This document shows, piece by piece, positions 33,571 through 40,818 of a stretch of DNA of 40,818 nucleotides. Origin of the DNA: CBFHOS01 sp965657645 (GTDB taxonomy: Bacteria > Pseudomonadota > Alphaproteobacteria > Puniceispirillales > Puniceispirillaceae); assembly GCA_965657645.1 (NCBI GenBank), contig CBFHOS010000015.1, positions 1 through 40,818 of the forward strand, written 5' to 3'. The notes under the pieces were generated by a model. That model did no database searches. It was given only the letters and a program-made list of their open reading frames with translations, and was not told the origin of the DNA. Numbering within the stretch: the stretch's first letter is position 1; every line of letters starts with the position of its first letter. The position numbers were made by a program, and so were the translations under genes.

Positions 33571-33951
33571 TTATTTAACTTCGGCAGTTGCGCCAGCTTC
33601 TTCAAGCTTACCTTTGATCTCAGCAGCTTCGTCTTTAGAAACAGCTTCTTTAACAGCTTTAGGTGCACCTTCAACAAGGTCCTTAGCTTCTTTCAGGCCT
33701 AGACCTGTGATAGCGCGTACTTCTTTAATCACGTTGATTTTAGAAGCGCCTGCTGAAGTCAGAATTACGTCGAATTCTGACTTCTCTTCAGCCGCACCGC
33801 CAGCATCACCACCACCAGCAGGCATTGCCATTGCCATAGGAGCAGCAGCGGCGCTAACGCCCCACTTCTCTTCAAGCAATGTTGCCAGCTCAGCAGCTTC
33901 GAGAACTGTCAGCTTGGATAGGTCTTCTGCGATTTTTTCGATATCAGCCAT
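33571..33951 (-). CDS. rplL: 50S ribosomal protein L7/L12
   Basis: A 126-residue L7/L12, the multicopy stalk protein that recruits translation GTPases. The N-terminal dimerisation domain (KLTVLEAAELATLLEEKWGVSA) is followed by a flexible alanine-, proline- and glycine-rich hinge (about 37-55). The C-terminal factor-binding domain has KINVIKEVRAITGLGLKEAKDLVEGAPK. GGAG lies six bases before the ATG. It follows rplJ by 38 bases. Confidence 0.98.
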   Translation of the reverse strand: MADIEKIAEDLSKLTVLEAAELATLLEEKWGVSAAAAPMAMAMPAGGGDAGGAAEEKSEFDVILTSAGASKINVIKEVRAITGLGLKEAKDLVEGAPKAVKEAVSKDEAAEIKGKLEEAGATAEVK

Positions 33952-33989
33952 AATTTACTCCATTGGGGCTTGAACTTCTGATCAGGTTC

Positions 33990-34511
33990 CTATGAACCCT
34001 GTTGCAATTGGTCTTCGCGTGCCTTGATAACACGTGCCATTTTCCCGGCCGGAGCCTGGACAACACGGGCAATCTTGGCTGCCGGAGCTTGGACAAGTCC
34101 GACAAGCTTGCCACGCAATTCGTCAAGAGATGGCATCTTGGCCAAGCCTTCAACGCCAGCCTGATCGAGAGTTTTCCCGTCCATGCTGCCACCGATGACT
34201 GTGACCTTTTTGTTGCTCTTGGCGTAATCTACGAGGGTTTTGGCAGCTGCCACTGGGTCTTGCGACGTACCGACTGCTGTCGGTCCAGTAAACATGCTTT
34301 CAAGATCCTCATAGCGCGTGTCTTTGAGCGCTAGCTTGGCAATCCTGTTTTTGGTTACCTTGAAGCCAGCTCCAGCATCCCGCATCTTGCGACGCAGATC
34401 GCTGCTCTCTGCAACGGTCATACCGACCTGATGAACAATGACAACAGTCGTTGAGTCATTCAGGGTCGATTGCAACGATTCGATCAGTTCGGCTTTTTCT
34501 GTTCTGTTCAC
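33990..34511 (-). CDS. rplJ: 50S ribosomal protein L10
   Basis: A 173-residue L10, the stalk base that anchors L7/L12 dimers on its C-terminal helix. MNRTEKAELIESLQSTLNDSTTVVIVHQ-like N-terminus and GAGFKVTKNRIAKLALKDT match the family. The start codon is GTG (34511) with GGAG seven bases upstream. The upstream region contains an L10-leader-type structure, so autoregulation by the L10-L12 complex is likely. Confidence 0.97.
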   Translation of the reverse strand: MNRTEKAELIESLQSTLNDSTTVVIVHQVGMTVAESSDLRRKMRDAGAGFKVTKNRIAKLALKDTRYEDLESMFTGPTAVGTSQDPVAAAKTLVDYAKSNKKVTVIGGSMDGKTLDQAGVEGLAKMPSLDELRGKLVGLVQAPAAKIARVVQAPAGKMARVIKAREDQLQQGS

Positions 34512-34531
34512 CGATCGTCTCCGCTCGTTAT

Positions 34532-34690
34532 GAGGCGGTCCGGAACATTCCGGGGCCTCAGTTGCAAAAAAGAACTGATGGTTATCACCAGCTCGCTGGC
34601 CTGCCCATTAGAAGTTCAAGCAGAAACTCTGCTTTTGCTCCCGTCTATTGCAGGGAATTAAGTCCGGTGCCGAGGCGGTGGACTCCTGCA
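34532..34690 (-). promoter_or_regulatory. Ribosomal protein L10 leader-type RNA
   Basis: The 271-base gap before rplJ folds into several stems on the minus strand. A TGCAGG/CCTGCA stem with an asymmetric A versus TTAATTC internal loop and an inner GTCC/GGAC stem (34649-34690) looks like the kink-turned L10-binding arm. AAGCAGA/TCTGCTT with a 3-base loop follows (34618-34634). GAGGC/GCCTC enclosing CCGGAA/TTCCGG (34532-34559) lies just before the rplJ ribosome binding site. The stems and position fit the known L10 leader; I could not check them against its covariance model. Confidence 0.6.
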
Positions 34691-34782
34691 GTCTTGGACA
34701 GGTCGGGCCAAGTCCCATAAGGGGCTTGTCCCTAATCACCGCTCCAGCAAAGCCAGAGCGGTAAATTCGTTAATCGGCTATG

Positions 34783-35472
34783 TTAGGCTACGTCCTCAAC
34801 AAAAACACCCACGCCCATTGTAGAGCTCAGCGTGATTTTCTTGATGTAGGCGCCTTTTGCCCCAGACGGGCGGGCCTTGCGCACTGCATCGATGAATGCG
34901 GCGGCATTTTCTGTAATCTTGTCAGCGTCGAAGCTTGCCTTGCCGATACCGGCATGAACAACACCGGCTTTTTCAGCCCGGTACTGGACTTCACCAGCTT
35001 TGGCGGCCTTTACGGCCTCAGCAACGTCAGCGGTCACTGTGCCGAGCTTTGGGTTAGGCATCAGACCGCGTGGGCCAAGCACCTTACCAAGACGACCAAC
35101 AACACCCATCATGTCCGGTGTAGCAATAACCCGGTCAAAACCTGATTCGCCGCCCTGAATGGCTTCAGCCAATTCCTCAGCGCCAACCATGTCAGCACCA
35201 GCTGCCTTGGCTTCGTCGGCCTTTGCGTCTTTGGCGAATACCGCTACACGCATGGTTTTGCCAGTACCGTTAGGCATGGCGACAACGCCGCGAACCATTT
35301 GGTCAGCGTGACGAGGATCAACGCCCAAATTCATCGCGATTTCGATGGTCTCGTCGAATTTTGAACTTGCTGCATTCGCCTTGATAAGGGCAACTGCTTC
35401 GGCCAGCTCATAGAATTTGTTGCGATCAACAGACTCGTTGGCTGCTTTCATCTTTTTGCTTACTTTAGCCAT
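34783..35472 (-). CDS. rplA: 50S ribosomal protein L1
   Basis: A 229-residue L1, the mobile stalk that guides E-site tRNA release and in E. coli represses the rplK-rplA mRNA. MAKVSKKMKAANESVDRNKFYEL starts it. GVDPRHADQMVRGVVAMPNGTGK-like and LGPRGLMPNPKLGTVT are diagnostic. The frame extends eight residues further, but the ATG at 35472, with GGAGG nine bases upstream at the end of rplK, is the family start. Confidence 0.98.
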   Translation of the reverse strand: MAKVSKKMKAANESVDRNKFYELAEAVALIKANAASSKFDETIEIAMNLGVDPRHADQMVRGVVAMPNGTGKTMRVAVFAKDAKADEAKAAGADMVGAEELAEAIQGGESGFDRVIATPDMMGVVGRLGKVLGPRGLMPNPKLGTVTADVAEAVKAAKAGEVQYRAEKAGVVHAGIGKASFDADKITENAAAFIDAVRKARPSGAKGAYIKKITLSSTMGVGVFVEDVA

Positions 35473-35476
35473 CTGA

Positions 35477-35908
35477 TTAGCCCTCCACCACTTCAAGGCC
35501 CATAGCGCGGGCAGAACCCTTCACCATTTCCATAGCGCCTTCTACGTCAACTGCGTTCATATCGCCCATCTTCTGATCGGCAATCTCGCGAACCTGTGCC
35601 AAAGTCACCGAACCAGCAACTGTACGGCCCGGCTCCTGACCACCTTTTGGCAATCCAGCAGCTTTCTTTAGGAAGTAGCTAACCGGTGCGGTCTTGGTCA
35701 CGAATGAAAATGACTTGTCCTGAAACACGGTAATAACAACCGGCACTGGCATGTTCTTTTCCAGCGAATCTGTTGATGCGTTAAACGCCTTACAGAATTC
35801 CATGATGTTAACACCACGCTGGCCCAATGCAGGACCTACCGGCGGTGACGGGTTTGCACCACCTGCTGGAATGTTCAGCTTGATATAGCCTTCAATCTTC
35901 TTCGCCAT
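35477..35908 (-). CDS. rplK: 50S ribosomal protein L11
   Basis: A 143-residue L11, at the GTPase-associated centre and needed for RelA activation. KLNIPAGGANPSPPVGPALGQRGVNIMEFCKAFN is the N-terminal domain, and DMNAVDVEGAMEMVKGSARAMGLEV the C-terminal RNA-binding domain. The proline-rich thiostrepton region is intact. It is 62 bases after nusG, with a small hairpin in the gap. Confidence 0.98.
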   Translation of the reverse strand: MAKKIEGYIKLNIPAGGANPSPPVGPALGQRGVNIMEFCKAFNASTDSLEKNMPVPVVITVFQDKSFSFVTKTAPVSYFLKKAAGLPKGGQEPGRTVAGSVTLAQVREIADQKMGDMNAVDVEGAMEMVKGSARAMGLEVVEG

Positions 35909-35970
35909 AATCGTCTTTCCTTAACAACGGCCCGCTCATTAATCAGGCCGGATGCGGTTCTCGCAATTTT

Positions 35971-36501
35971 TTAAATCTTTTCTACCTGGCTGTATTCCAA
36001 CTCAACCGGTGTTGACCGGCCAAAGATGGATACCGTTACTTTCAGGCGGGCCTTATCATCATCGGCTTCTTCGACATAGCCGTTGAATGATGCAAATGGA
36101 CCGTCTGATACACGAACCTGTTCCCCAACATCAAAGGTGATGGTTGACCGTGGCCGCTCGACACCTTCGCTCATCTGCTTGATCAAACGCTCGGCTTCGC
36201 CATTGGTAATCGGCACAGGCTTGCCCTTACCACCGAGGAAACCTGTAACACGCGGCTGGCTTGTGACCAGCTGCCATGCTTCATCGCTCAACTCGAGTTT
36301 GACCAGAATATATCCGGGGAAGAATTTTTTCTCACTCTGCACACGGACGCCGCGCTTTACCTCGACGACTTCTTCGGTCGGGATCATCACTTCTTCGATC
36401 TGATCTTCAATGCCCTGCTTTTCCGCTTGCTCACGGATTGATTGGGCGACCTTTTTCTCAGAACCTGAGAAAACATGTAAGACATACCAGCGTTTGGCCA
36501 T
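35971..36501 (-). CDS. nusG: Transcription termination/antitermination protein NusG
   Basis: A 176-residue NusG. The NGN domain (about 1-115) has RWYVLHVFSGSEKKVAQSI and FPGYILVKLELSDEAW. The KOW domain (about 125-176) has VGEQVRVSDGPFASFNGYVEE. It links RNA polymerase with Rho, S10 and antitermination factors. An in-frame GTG two codons upstream (36507) is possible; neither start has a strong ribosome binding site. It lies between secE and rplK. Confidence 0.97.
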   Translation of the reverse strand: MAKRWYVLHVFSGSEKKVAQSIREQAEKQGIEDQIEEVMIPTEEVVEVKRGVRVQSEKKFFPGYILVKLELSDEAWQLVTSQPRVTGFLGGKGKPVPITNGEAERLIKQMSEGVERPRSTITFDVGEQVRVSDGPFASFNGYVEEADDDKARLKVTVSIFGRSTPVELEYSQVEKI

Positions 36502-36556
36502 GACCACTTTATCCCAATCCGATCACATCAATCGAAACAACAACAACCACTTTGCT

Positions 36557-36754
36557 CTAGCCGCCTAGGCCAAGAACAAACTGGACAACATTTGAAAGTA
36601 CCATATCCACCAAGAGAAAGAACAAGGCGGCAATGGTAACCATTACGAACACAGTGAGTGTAGCGGTACCGGTTTCACGACGAGAGGCCCAAGAAACCCT
36701 AGAGATTTCCTGACGAACCTGTCTTACAAACTGTGCGGGCGATACTCTAGCCAT
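36557..36754 (-). CDS. secE: Protein translocase subunit SecE
   Basis: A 65-residue SecE of the minimal, single-helix type. QFVRQVRQEISRVSWASRRET is the conserved amphipathic region, followed by one transmembrane segment (about residues 33-57) that clamps SecY. The frame extends to 36787, but the family start is the ATG at 36754. No strong ribosome binding site is visible. It heads the cluster, downstream of the promoter at 36896-36924. Confidence 0.95.
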   Translation of the reverse strand: MARVSPAQFVRQVRQEISRVSWASRRETGTATLTVFVMVTIAALFFLLVDMVLSNVVQFVLGLGG

Positions 36755-36895
36755 AGATCGGAGCCAATTCAAGTTCAAACACTGCATTCAGGCATCAACA
36801 AAGGAACAAGAATAATCGCAAACACACGGTTCATACGCCCGTGCCTTCGGCAATCTAATTTCCATGTATGACTTTTGTCGCTACCGTGGTGGAGC

Positions 36896-36924
36896 CTTCT
36901 AGCAAAACAAAGCAAGCAAAGCAA
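36896..36924 (-). promoter_or_regulatory. Promoter upstream of secE-nusG
   Basis: On the minus strand TTGCTT (36919-36924), a 17-base spacer and TAGAAG (36896-36901) are preceded and overlapped by repeats of TTGCTTTG. Transcription would start near 36889 and give a leader of about 135 bases before secE. The rest of the 233-base gap between the MFS stop and secE holds no gene. A CCCAGCTGGG palindrome lies at 36965-36974. Confidence 0.6.
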
Positions 36925-36987
36925 CCATCTAATATTGATTTATTCGACATTTAGACACGGCTTGCCCAGCTGGGTTATCCGGCGATG

Positions 36988-38208
36988 TTAATTTGTGCCG
37001 CCCTCCGTGCGCGAGGCTGGATCAAGCGCCAAATAGGCCGATAGTGCCGAAATGAGAGACAAGCCAATCACCACCGCCATCGCATTGGCGAAATATATGT
37101 CGCCATTCAAAGCGATCGCCAGGCTGCTGAACACCGCACCCGACAGCATCTGGGTTGCGCCAACAAGCCCTGTCGCCGAGCCAGCATGCACACCAGCCGC
37201 CTTGACCGCGCCAACAATACTATTGGCCACCGTTAGGCCATTGGCCACGCCAAACATCACACAGCACAGCGTTAGCGGCACCGGCGTTTCAAAACCCATC
37301 CAATGCACCACCAGCATGCCCACAACCGACATCGCCCCGCCAATCGCGCCAACACACGCCGTTAGATCAAGCCCATAGCGCGGCGCATAACGGCGGCTGA
37401 TGCTATTGCCGATCAGATAGCCAACCGAGGTCATCGAGAAATAGACGCCATATTCAGCGGCGCTGAGGCCATAGGATTTGAATTGGTAGGGCATAAAGCC
37501 ACCCATCGCAAAAAACGACGCCACAATCATCGCCGAATTAATTGCGTTCAATCGGAACAGCCGGTTCAGCAACAGTGATTTATAGGCAAGAGTCACGGAT
37601 TTAAAATTAGCCGCGCTCGTCCGATTCTTATTGGTTTCGCCGAGCAAGGTTAACGCCCCGAAAAATGTCACAAACGCGCTAACCGCCATGATCGCGATGC
37701 TGCCGCGCCAACCAATCGTATCCGCGATCACGCCGCCAAACGAGAATCCCAATATCGGCACGATTGTCTGGATCATTGTGATCGTTGCCATCTGGCGTCC
37801 GGCCTCGGAGCGGCCATAGCTGTCACTTATGATCACCCGGCCCATCGCCATACAACAGGCCGCGCCAGCGCCTTGGAAAAAGCGCAGACTGATGAGGATC
37901 TCGATCGTTGGGGCAAAAAAGGCGACAAAGCCAGAAACCGAAAACAACGCCGCGCCAAACAACATCACTGGTCGGCGGCCGAAACGATCGGACAATGTGC
38001 CAGCGACCATCTGGCCAACACCGAGCGACACCATGAATACAGCGAGAACAAGTTGGACCGACATTGCCGAGGCGTCAAAATCGCTCCGCATTAGGGGCAC
38101 TGCCGGCGATAACATCGCCATGCCCATATTGGCACTGGAAACAGCAATCGCCAAAATCCAGATTGGCGGGGCGTGCGAAGAAACAGACGATAATGACGAT
38201 TGTGGCAT
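36988..38208 (-). CDS. MFS drug exporter, Bcr/CflA type
   Basis: A 406-residue major facilitator with about 12 hydrophobic segments. Motif A, GTLSDRFGRRP, is at 70-80 between helices 2 and 3. SPAVPLMRSDFDAS near 35-47 and FFQGAGAACCMAMGRVIISDSYGRSE near 110-135 are typical of the Bcr/CflA multidrug group. The substrate cannot be told from the sequence. I use the ATG at 38208, where AGGG lies six bases upstream, rather than the frame start at 38247. It is divergent from the EamA-type transporter across a 187-base gap. Confidence 0.88.
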   Translation of the reverse strand: MPQSSLSSVSSHAPPIWILAIAVSSANMGMAMLSPAVPLMRSDFDASAMSVQLVLAVFMVSLGVGQMVAGTLSDRFGRRPVMLFGAALFSVSGFVAFFAPTIEILISLRFFQGAGAACCMAMGRVIISDSYGRSEAGRQMATITMIQTIVPILGFSFGGVIADTIGWRGSIAIMAVSAFVTFFGALTLLGETNKNRTSAANFKSVTLAYKSLLLNRLFRLNAINSAMIVASFFAMGGFMPYQFKSYGLSAAEYGVYFSMTSVGYLIGNSISRRYAPRYGLDLTACVGAIGGAMSVVGMLVVHWMGFETPVPLTLCCVMFGVANGLTVANSIVGAVKAAGVHAGSATGLVGATQMLSGAVFSSLAIALNGDIYFANAMAVVIGLSLISALSAYLALDPASRTEGGTN

Positions 38209-38395
38209 GAAAACCCTACGAAATGTGAATATTAGAGGTAATTGCACCCGACCAAAGTGTCAATCACCTACGCGCTCATCACCCAACACCCGTCCCCCAA
38301 CATCTGCATAAAATCGAACGCCAGCTTTCAATCAGGCATGACTTGCTTGTTCGTTAGTATTGCTTTGCAAATGATGATAGGGATAGCGTTAGCTC

Positions 38396-39328
38396 TTGTT
38401 TGTACCACCGCATCCCGCGCTGGCCGGAGATTTTGACATAGCATTCTCATTTCTCGTTAAATCCGACAATACCCGCGGCGCCCTGTTGATGGCGACAAGC
38501 ATGCTGGCTTTTGTCCTCAATGACGGGCTGATGAAATATCTGTTCTCGGACATGAATTTATATCAGGCGCTGTTTTTACGCGGCGCCCTCACCGTGCCAT
38601 TGATCATGGCAATCGCGTTTTATCGAAACCAGCTCTTTGCCAAGATTGACGCCCGCAACTGGAAAATATTGGCGGTACGGATATTTGCCGAGGTTGGCGC
38701 GACAATATTCTTTCTAAATGCGCTCCGGGCGATGCCGCTGGCTAATTTAACGGCGATCCTCCAGGCGCTACCACTGGCGGTCACCATGGCGGCGGCTCTG
38801 TTTCTTGGAGCGGCGGTTGGCTGGCGGCGTTGGACCGCCACCTGTGTTGGCTTTATTGGGGTCTTGATCATTGTGCGCCCCGGCATGGACGGGTTTTCAA
38901 CCGCCTCGCTCTATGCGTTGGCGGCGGTTGGATTTGTGACCCTGCGCGATATAAGCACCCGCCAATTATCACCCGAAGTGCCATCTTTGCTGGTAGCGTT
39001 ATTAACGGCAATTTGCGTGATGCTATTGGGCCTTGTAATGGTGCCGACAATCGTCTGGCTAACACCAACACCATTCCATTGGCTGGTTCTTAGCGGTACC
39101 GCCGCATCGATCATCTGGGGCTATCTATTTAGCGTGATGGCCATGCGGGTTGGCGATATCAGCTTTGTCGCGCCGTTCCGCTACACCGCGATGGTGTTCG
39201 CCATTACCCTAGGATTTTTAATGTTCGGCGAGTGGCCCGATGGGTTAACGCTTTTGGGAACCGGTATCGTGGTCGCAACCGGCATCTATTCATTCCACCG
39301 CGAGAGTGTGCGTAACCGCCGCGCATAA
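38396..39328 (+). CDS. EamA/DMT-family transporter
   Basis: A 310-residue membrane protein with about ten hydrophobic helices arranged as two EamA repeats (about 27-160 and 170-305). The first begins DNTRGALLMATSMLAFVLNDGLMKY and the second has LAAVGFVTLRDISTRQLS. Such proteins export metabolites or amino acids; the substrate is unknown. The start is uncertain. The conserved SDNTRGAL segment lies upstream of the first ATG (38489), and the only usual codon before it is a TTG at 38396 just after a stop. It converges with recQ, with eight bases between the stops. Confidence 0.85.
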   Translation: MFVPPHPALAGDFDIAFSFLVKSDNTRGALLMATSMLAFVLNDGLMKYLFSDMNLYQALFLRGALTVPLIMAIAFYRNQLFAKIDARNWKILAVRIFAEVGATIFFLNALRAMPLANLTAILQALPLAVTMAAALFLGAAVGWRRWTATCVGFIGVLIIVRPGMDGFSTASLYALAAVGFVTLRDISTRQLSPEVPSLLVALLTAICVMLLGLVMVPTIVWLTPTPFHWLVLSGTAASIIWGYLFSVMAMRVGDISFVAPFRYTAMVFAITLGFLMFGEWPDGLTLLGTGIVVATGIYSFHRESVRNRRA

Positions 39329-39336
39329 TGATAGTA

Positions 39337-40818
39337 TTACGCCCCGTCCTCTAGCCGGTTATCATCGGTAGGTGTGGCGGTTATATGCGCGTCTATGACA
39401 GCCGAAAATGCGGCATAATAGGCCTCAATTTTCTTTGGACCTACGCCATTTATTGCCAGAAAATCAGCCTCGGTAAGCGGCTGTTGCTGGGCCATTTCCA
39501 TCAATGTTGCGTCGGAGAAAATCACAAATGCCGGCACCTTCTTTTTCATCGCAAATTCAAGCCGCACAGCTTTTAACGCCTGAAACAAGGGGGACGATGA
39601 GGTTCCAATATCGGGCCCAATATCTCCGCCAGCACCATTTGAACGGCTAGCACGGCTTTGGCGTGGCAACGGGGTTGATACATTTACCCGGGCAAAAAAC
39701 GATGCCCTGCCTCGGCGCAGATCATCGGCCTTTGCGGTGAGTTGAACGGCGCCATATTTTTCCAGATTCACCCGCAACATTCCAGACGAGATCAACTGTC
39801 TGATCAGCCCCTGAAAAAAGCCTTTGGGGCGGGCATGACCAGCGCCAAAGACAGCCAGAGCATCATGCCGCTTTTCCCTGATCTTGGCAGTTTGCGCGCC
39901 GCGGATGATGTCGATGATATGGCTGGCACCAAAGAACTGGCCAGAGCCTTCAATGGCCTCGATCACCAACCGCGCTTCGGCCGAATAATCCTCTTCAACC
40001 GGCGGGTTCAGGCAATTATCGCAATTACCACAGGCCTCGCTATCCTCATCGAAATAGGCTAGCAATGCGGCCTTTCGACATTTCACCGTTTCACAATAAC
40101 CAATCAGCGCCTCTAGCCGCTTATATTCCAACAGCTTGAAATGCTCGTTGCCATCGCCTTCAAAAATCATCCGCTGGCGTTTGATCAGATCCGCCAATCC
40201 ATAGAATAATGTGGTTTCTGCGGGTAACCCATCACGCCCAGCGCGGCCAATTTCTTGATAAAACGCCTCGACACTAGTGGGCAGGCTGGCATGCACGACA
40301 AAACGGATATCCGGCTTATCAATACCCATGCCAAAGGCGATTGTCGCCACCATGACGACGGCATCTTCGCTCATAAATCTATTCTGTGCGGCAGTTCTAA
40401 ATTCCGGCGTTTTGCCAGCATGATAGGCGATAGCGTTAATGCCGGCGGCGGTCAGATGCGCCGCGACCTCGTCGGTTTCCTTGCGCGACAGGCAATAGAT
40501 AATCCCGCATTGACCTGCCCTGCTCTTCACATAGGCCAACAGGCTTTTCTTCAAATCATGTTTTGGGGCTACCGCGAGCGATAGATTGGGCCGGTCAAAG
40601 CCCTTTACGATGATGAGCCCGCGCCCCTTTGTCAGCTTTTCACTGATATCAGCCCGCGTTGCCTGATCCGCCGTTGCGGTAAAGGCGGCGATGACCGCGT
40701 TCGGGAACACATCCTTTAGCCGCGAAAGCGCCTCATAGTCGGGCCTGAAGCCGGCACCCCATTTAGAGATACAATGCGCCTCATCAATCACAAACATGCC
40801 GATTTGCTGGGCTCCTAG
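39337..40818 (-). CDS. recQ: ATP-dependent DNA helicase RecQ, C-terminal part, cut by the window edge
   Basis: The open frame reaches the right edge, giving 493 residues; about 130 N-terminal residues, including Walker A, are outside. FVIDEAHCISKWG is motif II with the following aromatic-rich loop start. FTATAD is motif III. The second RecA-like domain has IIYCLSRKETDEVAAHL, then VATIAFGMGIDKPDIR and QEIGRAGRDG (motifs V and VI). The RecQ-C-terminal zinc site follows as C...C-x2-C-x2-C in CRKAALLAYF and CGNCDNC. An HRDC-type domain lies at the end (LKAVRLEFAMKKKVPAFVIFSD). An internal ATG at 40797 is not the start. Confidence 0.95.
   Translation of the reverse strand, partial: LGAQQIGMFVIDEAHCISKWGAGFRPDYEALSRLKDVFPNAVIAAFTATADQATRADISEKLTKGRGLIIVKGFDRPNLSLAVAPKHDLKKSLLAYVKSRAGQCGIIYCLSRKETDEVAAHLTAAGINAIAYHAGKTPEFRTAAQNRFMSEDAVVMVATIAFGMGIDKPDIRFVVHASLPTSVEAFYQEIGRAGRDGLPAETTLFYGLADLIKRQRMIFEGDGNEHFKLLEYKRLEALIGYCETVKCRKAALLAYFDEDSEACGNCDNCLNPPVEEDYSAEARLVIEAIEGSGQFFGASHIIDIIRGAQTAKIREKRHDALAVFGAGHARPKGFFQGLIRQLISSGMLRVNLEKYGAVQLTAKADDLRRGRASFFARVNVSTPLPRQSRASRSNGAGGDIGPDIGTSSSPLFQALKAVRLEFAMKKKVPAFVIFSDATLMEMAQQQPLTEADFLAINGVGPKKIEAYYAAFSAVIDAHITATPTDDNRLEDGA

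Noticed and set aside
33308..33973. 221-residue plus-strand open frame over the rplL region
   Set aside because: It is antisense to rplL, with serine-rich composition typical of a shadow frame.
36788..36865. 25-codon minus-strand open frame in the secE leader, possibly a leader peptide
   Set aside because: It has no ribosome binding site and no regulatory codon run; such short frames are expected by chance.
36965..36974. CCCAGCTGGG palindrome just past the MFS exporter stop, considered as a terminator
   Set aside because: It has no loop and no U-run in the minus direction.
1..40818. CRISPR array, toxin-antitoxin pair, restriction or other defence genes, insertion sequences
   Set aside because: No spaced direct repeats, transposase motifs or defence-type domains were seen anywhere in the window apart from the partial integrase.

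Overview
The window is a stretch of alphaproteobacterial chromosome built around the core ribosomal-protein and RNA-polymerase gene cluster. Three things point to Alphaproteobacteria: secE-nusG-rplKAJL-rpoBC-rpsLG-fusA-tuf runs straight into the S10, spc and alpha operons; adk is a short-LID form lying between secY and rpsM; and an ATP12-family F1-ATPase assembly chaperone is present. Base composition outside the first 0.5 kb is moderate. A marine SAR116-like lineage is my guess from general resemblance only and is not demonstrated here.

Layout. (1) 1-611: the N-terminal half of a tyrosine-recombinase integrase runs off the left edge. It is AT-richer than its neighbours and sits on the 3' side of a complete tRNA-Leu(GAG) gene, so the left edge is probably the end of an integrated genomic island or prophage. 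(2) 665-2261 (+): allE ((S)-ureidoglycine aminohydrolase) and lipB, overlapping by one base. (3) 2258-6249 (-): rarA, crcB/fluC, an RluC-type pseudouridine synthase, an ATP12-family chaperone and an unrecognised 131-residue protein, closely packed. (4) 6322-36924 (-): about 30 kb of translation and transcription genes, all read right to left from secE to rplQ and closed by a UUCG-loop terminator. (5) 36988-40818: a Bcr/CflA-type MFS exporter (-), a divergent EamA-type transporter (+), and the C-terminal part of recQ (-), cut by the right edge.

Regulatory sites divide the large cluster into probable transcription units. A promoter precedes secE. An L10-leader-type RNA precedes rplJ. A strong hairpin lies between rplL and rpoB, and two more between rpoB and rpoC. 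A terminator-like hairpin follows rpoC, then a promoter and a structured leader precede rpsL. A GC-rich hairpin lies between tuf and rpsJ, and a near-consensus promoter lies between adk and rpsM. Together the genes supply most ribosomal proteins, EF-Tu, EF-G, three RNA polymerase subunits, NusG, and the SecY and SecE translocon subunits.

I found no CRISPR array, toxin-antitoxin pair, defence system or other clearly new system. The real accessory signal is the island boundary at the left edge, and its cargo lies outside the window. The other items worth a second look are modest: an EF-G G-domain insertion, an acidic repeat-bearing tail on L3, one orphan protein and several intergenic RNA structures.
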